Of a stretch of DNA of 64,000 nucleotides, positions 27,231-36,404 are shown one piece after another (positions within the stretch are counted from its first letter, which is position 1; each line of letters begins with the position of its first letter). Below the pieces are notes generated by a model. It saw only the letters and a list, made by a program, of their open reading frames with translations. It did not search any database and was not told the DNA's origin. Made by a program: the position numbers and the translations under genes. The stretch is from Roseimaritima ulvae. Lineage in GTDB: Bacteria > Planctomycetota > Planctomycetia > Pirellulales > Pirellulaceae. The stretch spans positions 3,887,404 to 3,951,403 of the forward strand of contig NZ_CP042914.1 of assembly GCF_008065135.1 (NCBI RefSeq), in the 5' to 3' direction.

Positions 27231-29987
27231 TTACTCAAGCAAATCCGCCACCTGCTCGGCGGAGTACTTGAACGTTTTAAAGGCAGGAGCAGGGCCATCG
27301 TAGCGAACGACGACATCTCCATCCGAGGCAACTTCCCAAACCCTTCTTCCCACTGTATCGGTTAAAAGTGTGTTCCCGTTGGGCAAGCGGCGAGCGCCAC
27401 CTTGAAAGGGCGCGAAAAAGTCCTTGTGTTCCCAGAACCAGATTTGCTTCGCTTCAAACGCTCCTGCTTTCCCCATGACGTAACGTCCATTAGCAAGCGT
27501 GGGACGAATCTCGTGGACATTGCTCATTCCCTCCAGCTGCTCCTGGGCAGCAGCCGCTGCCGCTCCACCCGCGCCTACCCTGGCGATACTGCGCGTGCCT
27601 GTATTGTTATTGAACACCAAGATGTTGCCGGCTCCAGGAAGACCCTCGTCAACCCAGTTGGCGTCGTGTTGATTCTGGAAGAGGCGATGCTTCTCCGTAC
27701 CGCGTGCGTAGGAAGCGGGATTACCGTATCGGAATAGCAGGTCTCCCCCTTTGCCGCTGCGGCCGCCTGTAGAGCCCGCGGCTTGTTCGATGGTCGTGCT
27801 GTGGTCGATCACCCAGATTTCGTTATAGATGAAGGAGCTAATAAGGATCTGATCCATGCCCGCGTGATAGTCGATCGCATTCAAATGCTGTCGTACCGCA
27901 TTCATTGGCGCATAGCTTTTTGGGAAGTGCCCATCGATCTTCTCCGGATGATCGGCGATGGCACCGAAGTTGGCCGCATTGGCATTTTGATCCTGAATCA
28001 TGTGGTCTATAAAACGCCAATGCCAGACGACTTCATGGGAGCCTTTTTCCAGGTCGGGTTTGATCTCCAATACTCCATCGGACCAGACCGTTTTCTCTTT
28101 GCCGGCCGACCAACCGGCCGCGGCCGCCTCTGTAGGACTGATTTCTTCGTAGATTAGAACCAGGATGTTGCCGTTGGGTATCGGCAACATATCGTGGTGA
28201 AAGGTGATTTTGTTCCCGTTAAAACGAACGTCCTTGGCACTCAACTCCCAGACGGCTTTTCCAGTCGTGTCTGTGATCTGAAGAGTGTCGGTAGCGGCCA
28301 CTGGCTGCCCGGCAAGATATTTTCGATCTTTTCTGCCAGTACGCAGCAGGCCACCGGAATCCAGCAGGTATGAGGTATGTCCGCCTCCCGTCAAATCGGT
28401 ATCCCAGCGATGAACGACCTTGCCCTCCGCATCGAGCAGCATTGCGTAATTAACGACATCGGTGGCCAGTTCATCCGCCTGGTGCCAAAACAGGTAGCCT
28501 TGATACAGCTCGTCAGGCAACGCCAGATCGATCTTTTTCATAACTGCATCACCGATGGATGCGATCGATGGAGCTTCTTTGGGCTGGCGAGAACCTGCTT
28601 GTGTTTCTCCTTCGGCTTTTTCGTTTGATACCTGCTTACGAAGTTCACGAGCGACGGTGAGGTAGTAGTTGCGCGCGGTGGCGTTGACCATGGTGCGAGC
28701 CAGCTTGGTCAGCGCGTCCGCTTTTACGAGCTTCGCGTCGGTGTCGTTTTTGTCCAGCGCCAACAACTGATCGGCTAGCTGAGCAGCCCATTGATTGTCG
28801 TCTGACTCAAGGGCTTCTTCTGCCGCAGCCAATAGTTTGTCTTTTCCGCCGACCAGCTTGACCATCCGTTCGGCTTCCGCTTTCGGTGGCAGCGGGAACA
28901 GGTTCGATGGGTTGCCGTCGAACCAGCCAAGGTAGTTGTTAAACGTCTGGCGGACGCCCCAATCGGGATGCCCGTAGAACGGTTGCAAGTACTCGCTGTT
29001 CGCCAAACGTTCGGGAAGCTGAACGTACTCGACCAACTCGTCCGGCGTCAGGCCTTTGTTGATGCCTTCAACCGTTTTGTCATGAACGAATTGAACCGCG
29101 TCTCGGTAGTCTCCCAGAACCCGGCTGACCTCATCGGCTCCCACGACCGGAACCGTGTGCCCGCCCACCAGTGCGTCCGCTTTGCGATCGGCCATCTTCG
29201 CCAGGGATCGTGCCCACAACCGCGTCTGCCGCTGGGGAGTTCCGCGAATGGCGTACAGGTTTGGGAAGGATCGGTAGAAAGTGTCTCCGGCGAACAGGAC
29301 TTTGCCGGCGGGATACCAGACGGAGATGCCATCGTTGGTTTCTCCGGGCGATGAAGTGAGTTCAAGTTCCACGCCGGCGACGTTGATCTTTTTTCGCTCG
29401 ACGTCAAGAAAGTGAGTCGGGTTCGTGCCTTCGTTGGACGAAAAAACTTCGCCGCCGCGTTTGGGATAGCGGGCCGGTGCGACACCGTTGTTGATACGTT
29501 GGTCCGGCGGCAGTTTGAAGCCCGCTTGTCGAGCACCGCGAACGTTTTGGTAGGTCAGCCCGCCCGCTTTCCACGGACCGGATTCACTGCCAAAATTCTT
29601 ATGTCCCCAGATTTGTGGACGTTTTGTGCCAAGGAACATCGCGGCTCCGCCAGTGTGGTCGCCGTGCGAATGGGTGTAGATAATGGCGACGACCGGTTTG
29701 TCGGTGAGCTCGCGGAATTTCTTGGCGATCTTTTCGGCCGCTTCGGGCATCATGCCGGTGTCGATAATGATCACGCCGTCTTCGCCAACGATCATCGAGA
29801 CGTTGGCCACGCTGTAGCCGACGGCAACGTGGACGTTGTCGGCGACTTGCATGATCTGTTCTTTGAACTGTTCGTTTTGTTGAGTCAGTTTTCGCGTCGC
29901 CGCGTTGTCTTGCGCGAGCGTTGGGCTTGGAAGTAAAAGTCCGGCGGCTAGTAGGCAGGTGAAGATGATGGGGAGGTGATGTCGCAC
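27231..29987 (-). CDS. Fusion of MBL-fold alkyl/aryl sulfatase and arylsulfotransferase-like domain
   Basis: 918 residues, exported (MRHHLPIIFTCLLAAGLLLP signal). The start is GTG at 29987, with GGAG 12 bases upstream. Residues ~40-330 form a metallo-beta-lactamase domain with THSHGDH at 105-111 and AGDTFYRSFPNLYAIRG typical of SdsA1-type alkylsulfatases. Residues ~330-460 match the alkylsulfatase dimerisation domain (GWFDGNPSNLFPLPP ... AEEALESDDNQWAAQLADQLL). The usual SCP2-like C-terminal domain is missing; after a linker near 470 there is an arylsulfotransferase-like beta-propeller (HRWDTDLTGGGHTSYLL, FHHDMLPIPNGNILVLIYEE, SNVHEIRPTLANGRYVM). One half would release sulfate, the other would move it between aryl donors and acceptors. 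Domain calls are by motif only. Confidence 0.85.
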   Translation of the reverse strand: MRHHLPIIFTCLLAAGLLLPSPTLAQDNAATRKLTQQNEQFKEQIMQVADNVHVAVGYSVANVSMIVGEDGVIIIDTGMMPEAAEKIAKKFRELTDKPVVAIIYTHSHGDHTGGAAMFLGTKRPQIWGHKNFGSESGPWKAGGLTYQNVRGARQAGFKLPPDQRINNGVAPARYPKRGGEVFSSNEGTNPTHFLDVERKKINVAGVELELTSSPGETNDGISVWYPAGKVLFAGDTFYRSFPNLYAIRGTPQRQTRLWARSLAKMADRKADALVGGHTVPVVGADEVSRVLGDYRDAVQFVHDKTVEGINKGLTPDELVEYVQLPERLANSEYLQPFYGHPDWGVRQTFNNYLGWFDGNPSNLFPLPPKAEAERMVKLVGGKDKLLAAAEEALESDDNQWAAQLADQLLALDKNDTDAKLVKADALTKLARTMVNATARNYYLTVARELRKQVSNEKAEGETQAGSRQPKEAPSIASIGDAVMKKIDLALPDELYQGYLFWHQADELATDVVNYAMLLDAEGKVVHRWDTDLTGGGHTSYLLDSGGLLRTGRKDRKYLAGQPVAATDTLQITDTTGKAVWELSAKDVRFNGNKITFHHDMLPIPNGNILVLIYEEISPTEAAAAGWSAGKEKTVWSDGVLEIKPDLEKGSHEVVWHWRFIDHMIQDQNANAANFGAIADHPEKIDGHFPKSYAPMNAVRQHLNAIDYHAGMDQILISSFIYNEIWVIDHSTTIEQAAGSTGGRSGKGGDLLFRYGNPASYARGTEKHRLFQNQHDANWVDEGLPGAGNILVFNNNTGTRSIARVGAGGAAAAAAQEQLEGMSNVHEIRPTLANGRYVMGKAGAFEAKQIWFWEHKDFFAPFQGGARRLPNGNTLLTDTVGRRVWEVASDGDVVVRYDGPAPAFKTFKYSAEQVADLLE

Positions 29988-30018
29988 GATAAGGTTCTCC
30001 AGTTGGGCGGTAGTTGAT

Positions 30019-30085
30019 GTAGCCGAAGTCGCCAGACTTTGGAGAATCAACGGTTATTCGGCCAAACTCTGGCGAGTTCGGCTAC
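30019..30085. repeat. REPIN-like element of a second family (GTAG foot, GCCA loop)
   Basis: Two inverted 24-bp arms at 30019-30042 and 30062-30085. Read from their outer ends both start GTAGCCGAA and fold into a hairpin with loop GCCA. The arms differ at two positions that pair with each other (AAGTC/GACTT against AACTC/GAGTT), a compensatory change. A single arm of the same family lies at 62772-62795. It sits between the RND pump gene and the MBL-sulfotransferase gene. Confidence 0.85.
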
Positions 30086-30091
30086 GGCGTG

Positions 30092-33000
30092 CTACGAAAT
30101 TGTTTGACTTTCCTGTTCCTGATTTGGTTTGGCTATCAGCCCGAAATCGAAGAGCACGACGTAGGCTGCGGGGATGGCTATTAGGACGAGTACGGTCGAA
30201 CTGAGCAAACCAAAGCATACACTGACGGCCAGCGGAATCAGGACTTGCGCTTGACGGCTGGTTTCGAACAGCAACGGCGTCAGTCCGGCAATCGTGGTGG
30301 CCGAGGTGAGCAGAATGGCGCGGAAGCGGAGTCGGCTGGCTTGACGCGCGGATTCTTCCACTTCACTTCCCGCAGCATGCTCCTGCTTCAAAAACAGCAC
30401 CAGCAAAATCGAATCATTCACAACCACGCCCGCTAAGGAAACGAATCCGAGGACACTGGGAATCGATAGCGCGTTGCCTGTGATCAGATGTCCCCAGATA
30501 ACGCCGATCAATGCCAACGGAATGGCTGCCATCACAATCAGCGGTTCCGTCCAGCTCTCAAATTGGTAGCTGAGGATCGCGAACACGCCGATCAATCCCA
30601 GCACGAATGCTTGAAGCATCGAGTTGCCCGTCTCCGCCGACTCCTGCGACTCCCCTTCGATCTGGACGTCGACATTCGGGTGTTGCTGTCGAATTTCCGC
30701 GATCGCGTTTCGTCGGAACAGGCCCATCAGACTGGCGGTATTGGCGATGCGCGTGTCGACCTCACCGATCAACGTCACCGTGCGTCGACCGTTGAGCCGG
30801 GCGATCCGCGACCAGCCTGTGGCGACTTCAACTTTGGCAACCGCAAAGAGCGGCACGCGACTACCGTCAGTTAGCACGATGTGAAAATCGTTGAAGTCAG
30901 CTAGAGAGTCGCGATCCGCCGCTTTCAGGCGAGCGACGATTTCGTATGCTTCGGAACCGACTTGGATCTCGTCCGCGATAGTGCCCTGAAACGCGGTGCG
31001 CACCTGATCGGCAATGGTGGTCACATCCAACCCCAGCCCGACGGCTCCTTCATCCAGGCGAATGCGGTATTCCTGTTTGCCGGGCCGCAGGTCATCGGTC
31101 AGGTTAAAGACGCCCTGGTACTGATCAAAAAAAGCGAGCGCCTGCTGGGCGGCCTGCTTGGCGTCGTTGAGATCTTCACTCTGAAAGCGAATTTCGATCG
31201 GCCGTCCCGCGGGACCGAAGCTCGATTCGCCATAAGTAACACTGATCACATCCGGCAGGCGACCGACGGCTTCCCGCCAAGCCTGAACCACGGCATCAAT
31301 CCGGGTTGCCCGATTCTCAGGGCTCAACAGATCCGCCGTCACGGTTGCCACATGCGAACCGGACTCAAAAGCATCGGCGTTGGTTCCAAACTGGACCTGC
31401 ACGGTTTCCACCAACTCCCGTCCGTCCGGCTGGTCAGGCGTGAAGCGTCGGTTGACTTCATCCAGACCGGCCGAGATGCGCTGAACGATTTCTTCGGTAC
31501 GTGCGACGGGCGTGCCTTGGGGAAGCAGGATGCGGGCTTCCACGATTTCGCCTTCGGTGGTCGGAAATCCCTGAAACGGAACAATCCCACTGGCGACCAG
31601 GGCCAGCGATGCGATAAACAGCCCGGCAATGCTTCCCAGGAACAGGTAACGCCAGCGGATTGCGGTATCGACGCACCGGCCCATGACCGATTCTCGCAGC
31701 CACTCAAGCACGCCATCCATCGAGCGGCGAAGTCGGCCGCCTCGCTCCAGACCGGAGTGGCCGAGCGAGTGACCAAGGTGAGCCGGCAGGATAATGAACG
31801 CTTCGATCAGGCTGACGGCCAGCACCAGGATCAAAACCATCGGAATGACTTCCAACACCTTGCCGATGAACCCGGACAATGAAGCCAAGGGCCCCAGGAC
31901 ACAGATCGTCGTCAGGAACGAGGAAACCACGCCGCCGGAAACTTCTTTGACGCCGTCCACCGCGGCCTGCATCGCCGGTTTGCCGAGACTCAGATGCCGG
32001 GCGATGTTCTCCGAGATGACGATCCCGTCGTCCATCAGGATACCTGTCGCCAATAACATGGCGACCAAGGTGATCATGTTGATCGTCAGGCCCAGCATGG
32101 GCATCAGAAACAACGCGCCGAGAAACGACACCGGCAGGCTCATCACAACCCAGAACGACATGCGCAGGTTGAAGAACATCCACAAGGTGCAAAACACGAG
32201 AATAATGCCCTGGACCGCGTTCTTGAGGACCAGTTCCAATCGGTCGCGAATCAAGGTCGACATGTCGTTGACGACCGCTATGTTCAACAGCGGCTGACGC
32301 TGACGCTCCTGTTCCAGGAACTCACGCACCGCCGCGGTCACCCGGATGGCGTCCTGAGTCTTCGTCTTCTTGATTCGCAGCACGCCAGCCCGTTCACTGC
32401 CGAGCAGGCTCTTGACCTCTTCGTCCTCGAACACATCGACGACCTGCCCAAGATCACGCAAACGGATTTCGGCTCCGCCTCGGGTCCCCTTGATGATCAG
32501 CTCCTCAAGTTCCTCCGGTGTACGGCGTTGTTCGACGAAACGGAGCAGGACTTCATTTTCGCGAGTTTCCAACGCCCCGGCCGGAATGTCGATCCCTTGT
32601 CGCGCGATGACTCGGCTAACCTCGGCGGCCGTCAACCCGTAGCGTCGCAAGGCTTCGTCCGACAATTCAACGCGAAGCTGACGATCGGAAAAACCTTCCA
32701 GCTCGACCAGGGAAACCTGAGGAACCTGTTGCAAACGATCCTTCAAGTCCTCGCAATGGACCTTCAGGTCTCCCGTCGACAGCGGACCGGTGACGAGAAG
32801 AACCATCACGGCTTCGGTTCGTCCGAGCTGTGTGATCACGGGATCCTCGACATCGGCAGGGAATTCCGTGATCGCTTCGACCTCCGATTCGATGTCGTCC
32901 TGGAACAAAGCGATATCGGCGCCGTCACGCATTTCAACGGTGATAACGGCAACGCCCTCCTGCGCCTCGGAGCGGACTTCCTTGACGTTTTCCACACCGT

Positions 33001-33208
33001 CGATTGCGTCTTCCACTCGCCTGCAGACAGCCTCTTCGACTTCCTCGGCCGTCGCACCGAGATAGAGGATACGGATTTGGATTTCCGTCGCTGAAAACTC
33101 AGGAAACGTTTCCCGTTCCAATTTCGGCAGTGCAAACAGGCCTGCGATAATAAACAGCAGCATCAACAGGTTTGCCAAAGTTGGATGCCGCGCGAATCGA
33201 TCAATCAT
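30092..33208 (-). CDS. RND-family efflux transporter, inner-membrane pump
   Basis: 1038 residues, the normal RND length. MIDRFARHPTLANLLMLLFIIAGLFALPKL is the first membrane segment. The first periplasmic loop follows the AcrB/MexB pattern (LYLGATAEEVEEAVCRRVEDAIDGVENVKEV). The central helices include MLGLTINMITLVAMLLATGILMDDGIVISENI, the proton-relay D-D of helix 4, and the second half repeats the fold (SIPSVLGFVSLAGVVVNDSILLVLFLKQ). It would export a hydrophobic compound using the proton gradient. It overlaps the adaptor gene stop by 4 bp, so the two are translationally coupled. No outer-membrane TolC-like gene is nearby. The substrate is unknown; neighbours suggest alkyl or aryl sulfates or their products. 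Confidence 0.93.
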   Translation of the reverse strand: MIDRFARHPTLANLLMLLFIIAGLFALPKLERETFPEFSATEIQIRILYLGATAEEVEEAVCRRVEDAIDGVENVKEVRSEAQEGVAVITVEMRDGADIALFQDDIESEVEAITEFPADVEDPVITQLGRTEAVMVLLVTGPLSTGDLKVHCEDLKDRLQQVPQVSLVELEGFSDRQLRVELSDEALRRYGLTAAEVSRVIARQGIDIPAGALETRENEVLLRFVEQRRTPEELEELIIKGTRGGAEIRLRDLGQVVDVFEDEEVKSLLGSERAGVLRIKKTKTQDAIRVTAAVREFLEQERQRQPLLNIAVVNDMSTLIRDRLELVLKNAVQGIILVFCTLWMFFNLRMSFWVVMSLPVSFLGALFLMPMLGLTINMITLVAMLLATGILMDDGIVISENIARHLSLGKPAMQAAVDGVKEVSGGVVSSFLTTICVLGPLASLSGFIGKVLEVIPMVLILVLAVSLIEAFIILPAHLGHSLGHSGLERGGRLRRSMDGVLEWLRESVMGRCVDTAIRWRYLFLGSIAGLFIASLALVASGIVPFQGFPTTEGEIVEARILLPQGTPVARTEEIVQRISAGLDEVNRRFTPDQPDGRELVETVQVQFGTNADAFESGSHVATVTADLLSPENRATRIDAVVQAWREAVGRLPDVISVTYGESSFGPAGRPIEIRFQSEDLNDAKQAAQQALAFFDQYQGVFNLTDDLRPGKQEYRIRLDEGAVGLGLDVTTIADQVRTAFQGTIADEIQVGSEAYEIVARLKAADRDSLADFNDFHIVLTDGSRVPLFAVAKVEVATGWSRIARLNGRRTVTLIGEVDTRIANTASLMGLFRRNAIAEIRQQHPNVDVQIEGESQESAETGNSMLQAFVLGLIGVFAILSYQFESWTEPLIVMAAIPLALIGVIWGHLITGNALSIPSVLGFVSLAGVVVNDSILLVLFLKQEHAAGSEVEESARQASRLRFRAILLTSATTIAGLTPLLFETSRQAQVLIPLAVSVCFGLLSSTVLVLIAIPAAYVVLFDFGLIAKPNQEQESQTIS

Positions 33209-34656
33209 CGCTGCCCCCCAACTTCCGTAGTCGGCGATTGCGAAGATTGCGATGCCGTTACCTGGTTGGCATCTACGCCTCGGGCATCGGCAACCAGTCG
33301 CTCATGCAGTGATTCGTCCGGAAGCGGTTCGACCAGCATGCCCTCGATAGCCGGCGTGGGGTCGGAAACCACCAGCGTCTCTCCGCCCTTAAGTCCGCTT
33401 CGGATGACAGCGAATTCACTCTGCCGAAATTCGACCTGAACAGGTTGGCGTCGCAAACGCCTCTCGTCATCGAGCACGTGGACATGGCCGTCATGCAGCG
33501 CGTGTCGGGGAACGATCACTTGGTCTGGCCGGGCTTGCCCGATCAACGTCACGCGGCAGTACGTGCCTTGCAGCAATGGCGGACGCACGCCAGGAACCAC
33601 CTGCTTATAGGGATCGTCGACGCCCACCACCAAGCTTAAACTGCGAGTTTGTGGATCGAGCGTCTCGCGAATTCGCATGAACCTTGCCGGCCAGCGAGCT
33701 GATATATCCGCGGAAGCCATCTCGACGATCGCTTGCACGTTGAACATGTCACGCACTCGCTGCATCGAGATTTCCTCAAACACAGCCGCGCCGGTCGGAT
33801 TGTGAATCAGCCGCCGCACTTCGCGCATCGGTGCTTGGGCTTCTACTTCCACGAGGTCATTGCTGTAAGCTTCAAACAGTGACTGTCCCGTTCCGACGTA
33901 CTGGCCGACATCCAGCGTAACCGTGCCCAAGCGGCAATCGAACGGTGCCCGAATCTCCGTATGCTTCAGGTCCAATTGCGCTTGCGCCAACTGGGCCTGC
34001 TTGAGCGCGAGATTGGCCTGTTGGCTTTGCTTCCGAGCTGGCATTAGGTTCAACGCACTCGATTGTTCCTGAAGTCGCTGCTGCTGCGTCAACAGGGATC
34101 GCTGTTGAGCGTCGACTTCGGATTGCGCAGTGGCGTTTCGTGCATCAAGTTCTTCAATGCGTTTCATCTCTCGCTGCGTCACACTGAGCGCATCACGCTC
34201 GATCTCCATAGACGCTTGCAGGTTTTCCTCGGTCCGCGTTAGTTCCTCGATCTGAGCCTTTGCCTGCTCGATTTCCGCCTCCAACTGAGCTACCGCATAC
34301 TCGTATTCCGTCGGATCGATCTTCAGCAGCAATTGGTCTTTGCTAACGAACGAACCCGACTCAAGTTCCTTATGAACCTCGACAATCCGCCCGTCGACCT
34401 GTGCGACGGCCTGCCACGTCTGTCCTGGCGTGGCCGTTCCGTAACCAACCACTTGCGGTAGCACAGCCACAACGGGAACTTCGATGACACGCAGCATCCG
34501 CGATGTTTCGTCGGCGACCTCAAGCTCCGGTTGCGGACGGTTCCCCACGATCCAAACAGCGAGCACCACGCCCACCAGCAACGGTGGAACGAACAGCAAT
34601 CGCCGTCCAAGGCGCTTCACAAACTCAAGGAGTTTTACACGAGCGTTGTTGTCCAA
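33205..34656 (-). CDS. HlyD-type periplasmic adaptor of the RND pump
   Basis: 483 residues. A membrane anchor (LLFVPPLLVGVVLAVWIVGN) near residue 25 is followed by a lipoyl half (VDGRIVEVHKELESGSFVSKDQLLLKIDPTEYEYAVAQLEAEIEQAKAQIEEL), a long alpha-helical hairpin rich in Q/E/L, the second lipoyl half (IRAPFDCRLGTVTLDVGQYVGTGQSLFEAYSNDLVEVEA) and beta-barrel domains. This is the AcrA/MexA architecture linking pump to outer membrane. The start is TTG at 34656, supported by GGAGG six bases upstream and no ATG in range. It begins 21 bp after the MBL alkylsulfatase stop and overlaps the pump gene by 4 bp. Confidence 0.93.
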   Translation of the reverse strand: MDNNARVKLLEFVKRLGRRLLFVPPLLVGVVLAVWIVGNRPQPELEVADETSRMLRVIEVPVVAVLPQVVGYGTATPGQTWQAVAQVDGRIVEVHKELESGSFVSKDQLLLKIDPTEYEYAVAQLEAEIEQAKAQIEELTRTEENLQASMEIERDALSVTQREMKRIEELDARNATAQSEVDAQQRSLLTQQQRLQEQSSALNLMPARKQSQQANLALKQAQLAQAQLDLKHTEIRAPFDCRLGTVTLDVGQYVGTGQSLFEAYSNDLVEVEAQAPMREVRRLIHNPTGAAVFEEISMQRVRDMFNVQAIVEMASADISARWPARFMRIRETLDPQTRSLSLVVGVDDPYKQVVPGVRPPLLQGTYCRVTLIGQARPDQVIVPRHALHDGHVHVLDDERRLRRQPVQVEFRQSEFAVIRSGLKGGETLVVSDPTPAIEGMLVEPLPDESLHERLVADARGVDANQVTASQSSQSPTTEVGGQR

Positions 34657-34677
34657 AGGGAACCTCCATCAAAGGAT

Positions 34678-36039
34678 CTAAAACCACACTTCACTCAGCT
34701 GACCTGATTCAAGCTCATTGGCGTAGCTGAGGTAATAGTTGCGGTTCGGAGCGTTGTATTCGCGTGCCGCTAAACCTCGCAGAGCTTTGATCTTCACACT
34801 GCGGGCTAGTTTCAAGTCGCCATCATCCAGCCATTTGACGTGGTCGGCGAGTTCCAACGCCCATTGGTAGTCTTTCTCTTCCAGAGCCGATTTCATATGC
34901 TCGGTGAGCTTCATCGTACCGCCGGCCAAGTCGGCAATTTTCCGCGCCTTTAACTTTGGCTCGAGCGGATTCAACGTTGTCGGATTGCCGTCGTACCAGC
35001 CCAACAAGCCGGCATAGATCGCTCGCACCGCGTGAGGCACCGAGCCGTAAAACTCGATCAAGTACGGTTTGTCTTGCAGATGCTCGGGAAGTTTGACTTC
35101 ATGCGCGAGCTGGTCGGGACCCTTGCCAGCGTTGATGCCTCGAACCGTTTGGTCATACACGCTGCGAATCGCTTCGCTGTAATCCTTCAGCGCGGTGGTG
35201 GCAGCTGTTTGTCCCCGGATCGGCATCGTATGGCCGGGAACCACCACCTGTGGTTGAAACTCCGCCATTTTCGCGACGCTATTGGACCAGCTCAGCACGT
35301 TTCGATACGCCGTGCCCCGAATCGCATACAGGTTGGGGAACGAACTATAGAAGTTGTCGCCCGCGAACAACACCTTCTCTTTGGGGAGCCAGATGAACAT
35401 GGCATCGTCGGTTTCACCCGGGCCGATGTGAAATTCGATCTCGACACCCGCGATCGTCGTTTTGAGCCCACTGCCGGGAACCGTCACGGTAGGTGGAAGG
35501 AAGCCTTTGCCGCGATCGCTATCGTGGGTATTTGCCGGAGCAACACCGCGGTTGGTGCTTTCGGACTGCGAGAGTTTCCGTCCGAACTGACGCACATTTC
35601 GCTTCATCTTGACCGGATCCACCGCTTTGTTGACGCCTTCAGCGGAACCAAAACTTTCCGTAGCGTAAATGTCTGGTTGCTCACCATCGAGGAAGGCGCT
35701 GGCTCCACCAATGTGATCACCATGGCTATGGGTATAGATGATCGCCTTGACCGGCTTGTTGCTGTACTGCCGAAAAGCCTCAGCCGCTTTCGACGCACTG
35801 GTGGGACCGAACAGAGTGTCGATGATGATGACGCCGTCGTTGCCGACGATCATCGACGTGTTGGCACCGTGATATCCAACGGCCGTGAACACGTTGTCTG
35901 CGACTTTGACGATCCCTTGCTCAAATTGTTGCTGTTGGGCATTGAGCATCTTAAGTGCGATCTCAGGTTCGACGTGAGTTTGTGCGTTCGCAACTCCGCC
36001 GGCCAGCATCGCAACTACCAGTAGGTTAAATACTTTCAT
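34678..36039 (-). CDS. Secreted MBL-fold alkylsulfatase-like hydrolase
   Basis: 453 residues with a signal peptide (MKVFNLLVVAMLAGGVANAQ). The zinc motif THSHGDH is at 103-109; HIGPGETDDAMFIWLPKEKVLFAGDNFYSSFPNLYAIRGTAYR carries the downstream metal ligands and the sequence typical of SdsA1-like sec-alkylsulfatases. The dimerisation domain is present (LLGWYDGNPTTLNPLEP ... ALEEKDYQWALELADHV), but the SCP2-like C-terminal domain is absent, as in the fusion protein downstream. The start at 36039 has GGAGGAG upstream. A longer open frame to 36249 is an artefact that translates the REP array. It is separated from marR only by that array and is followed by hlyD after 21 bp. Confidence 0.9.
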   Translation of the reverse strand: MKVFNLLVVAMLAGGVANAQTHVEPEIALKMLNAQQQQFEQGIVKVADNVFTAVGYHGANTSMIVGNDGVIIIDTLFGPTSASKAAEAFRQYSNKPVKAIIYTHSHGDHIGGASAFLDGEQPDIYATESFGSAEGVNKAVDPVKMKRNVRQFGRKLSQSESTNRGVAPANTHDSDRGKGFLPPTVTVPGSGLKTTIAGVEIEFHIGPGETDDAMFIWLPKEKVLFAGDNFYSSFPNLYAIRGTAYRNVLSWSNSVAKMAEFQPQVVVPGHTMPIRGQTAATTALKDYSEAIRSVYDQTVRGINAGKGPDQLAHEVKLPEHLQDKPYLIEFYGSVPHAVRAIYAGLLGWYDGNPTTLNPLEPKLKARKIADLAGGTMKLTEHMKSALEEKDYQWALELADHVKWLDDGDLKLARSVKIKALRGLAAREYNAPNRNYYLSYANELESGQLSEVWF

Positions 36040-36056
36040 GTCCTCATCTCCTCCCG

Positions 36057-36404
36057 TTTTAGCGGAACGGCGCAAGCCGTCCGGTGCCGCGTTACCGGAG
36101 GGCTCGCGCCCTACCGCTGCAAGTGAATATTTGCCCGATTCCGTTTTAGCGGAACGGCGCAAGCCGTCCGGTGCCGCGAAACCGGAGGGCTCGCGCCCTA
36201 CCGCTACAAGTGAATATTTGCCCAATTCCGTTTTAGCGGAACGGCGCAAGCCGTCCGGTGCCGCGACACCGGAGGGCTTGCGCCCTACCGCTACAAATGA
36301 TCATTTGCCCAATTCCGTCTTAGCGGAACGGCGCAAGCCGTCCGGTGCCGCGACACCGGAGGGCTTGCGCCCTACCGCTACAAATGATCATTTGCCCAAT
36401 TCCG
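36057..36404. repeat. REP cluster F: four 87-bp REPIN units carrying the marR 3' end
   Basis: Units begin at 36057, 36144, 36231 and 36318, an exact 87-bp period, 348 bp in all. Each has a plus core (stem ACGGC, loop GCAA, bulge A) and a minus core (stem AGGGC, loop GCAA or GCGA, bulge T, GTAG foot). Each unit ends with about 20 bp that equal the last codons of marR (TELGK, stop); only the fourth is the real gene end. In units 1 and 2 the stop has changed, in unit 3 it is intact. Confidence 0.94.

Noticed and set aside
35032-36024. Long plus-strand open frame opposite the MBL gene
   Set aside because: Antisense shadow of a high-GC gene; no start context or motifs. The same applies to frames at 29412-29936, 30962-31882 and 45261-45803.
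36040-36249. N-terminal extension of the MBL alkylsulfatase frame (peptides such as AVGREPSG)
   Set aside because: It translates two REPIN units; the signal peptide and the GGAGGAG ribosome site place the start at 36039.
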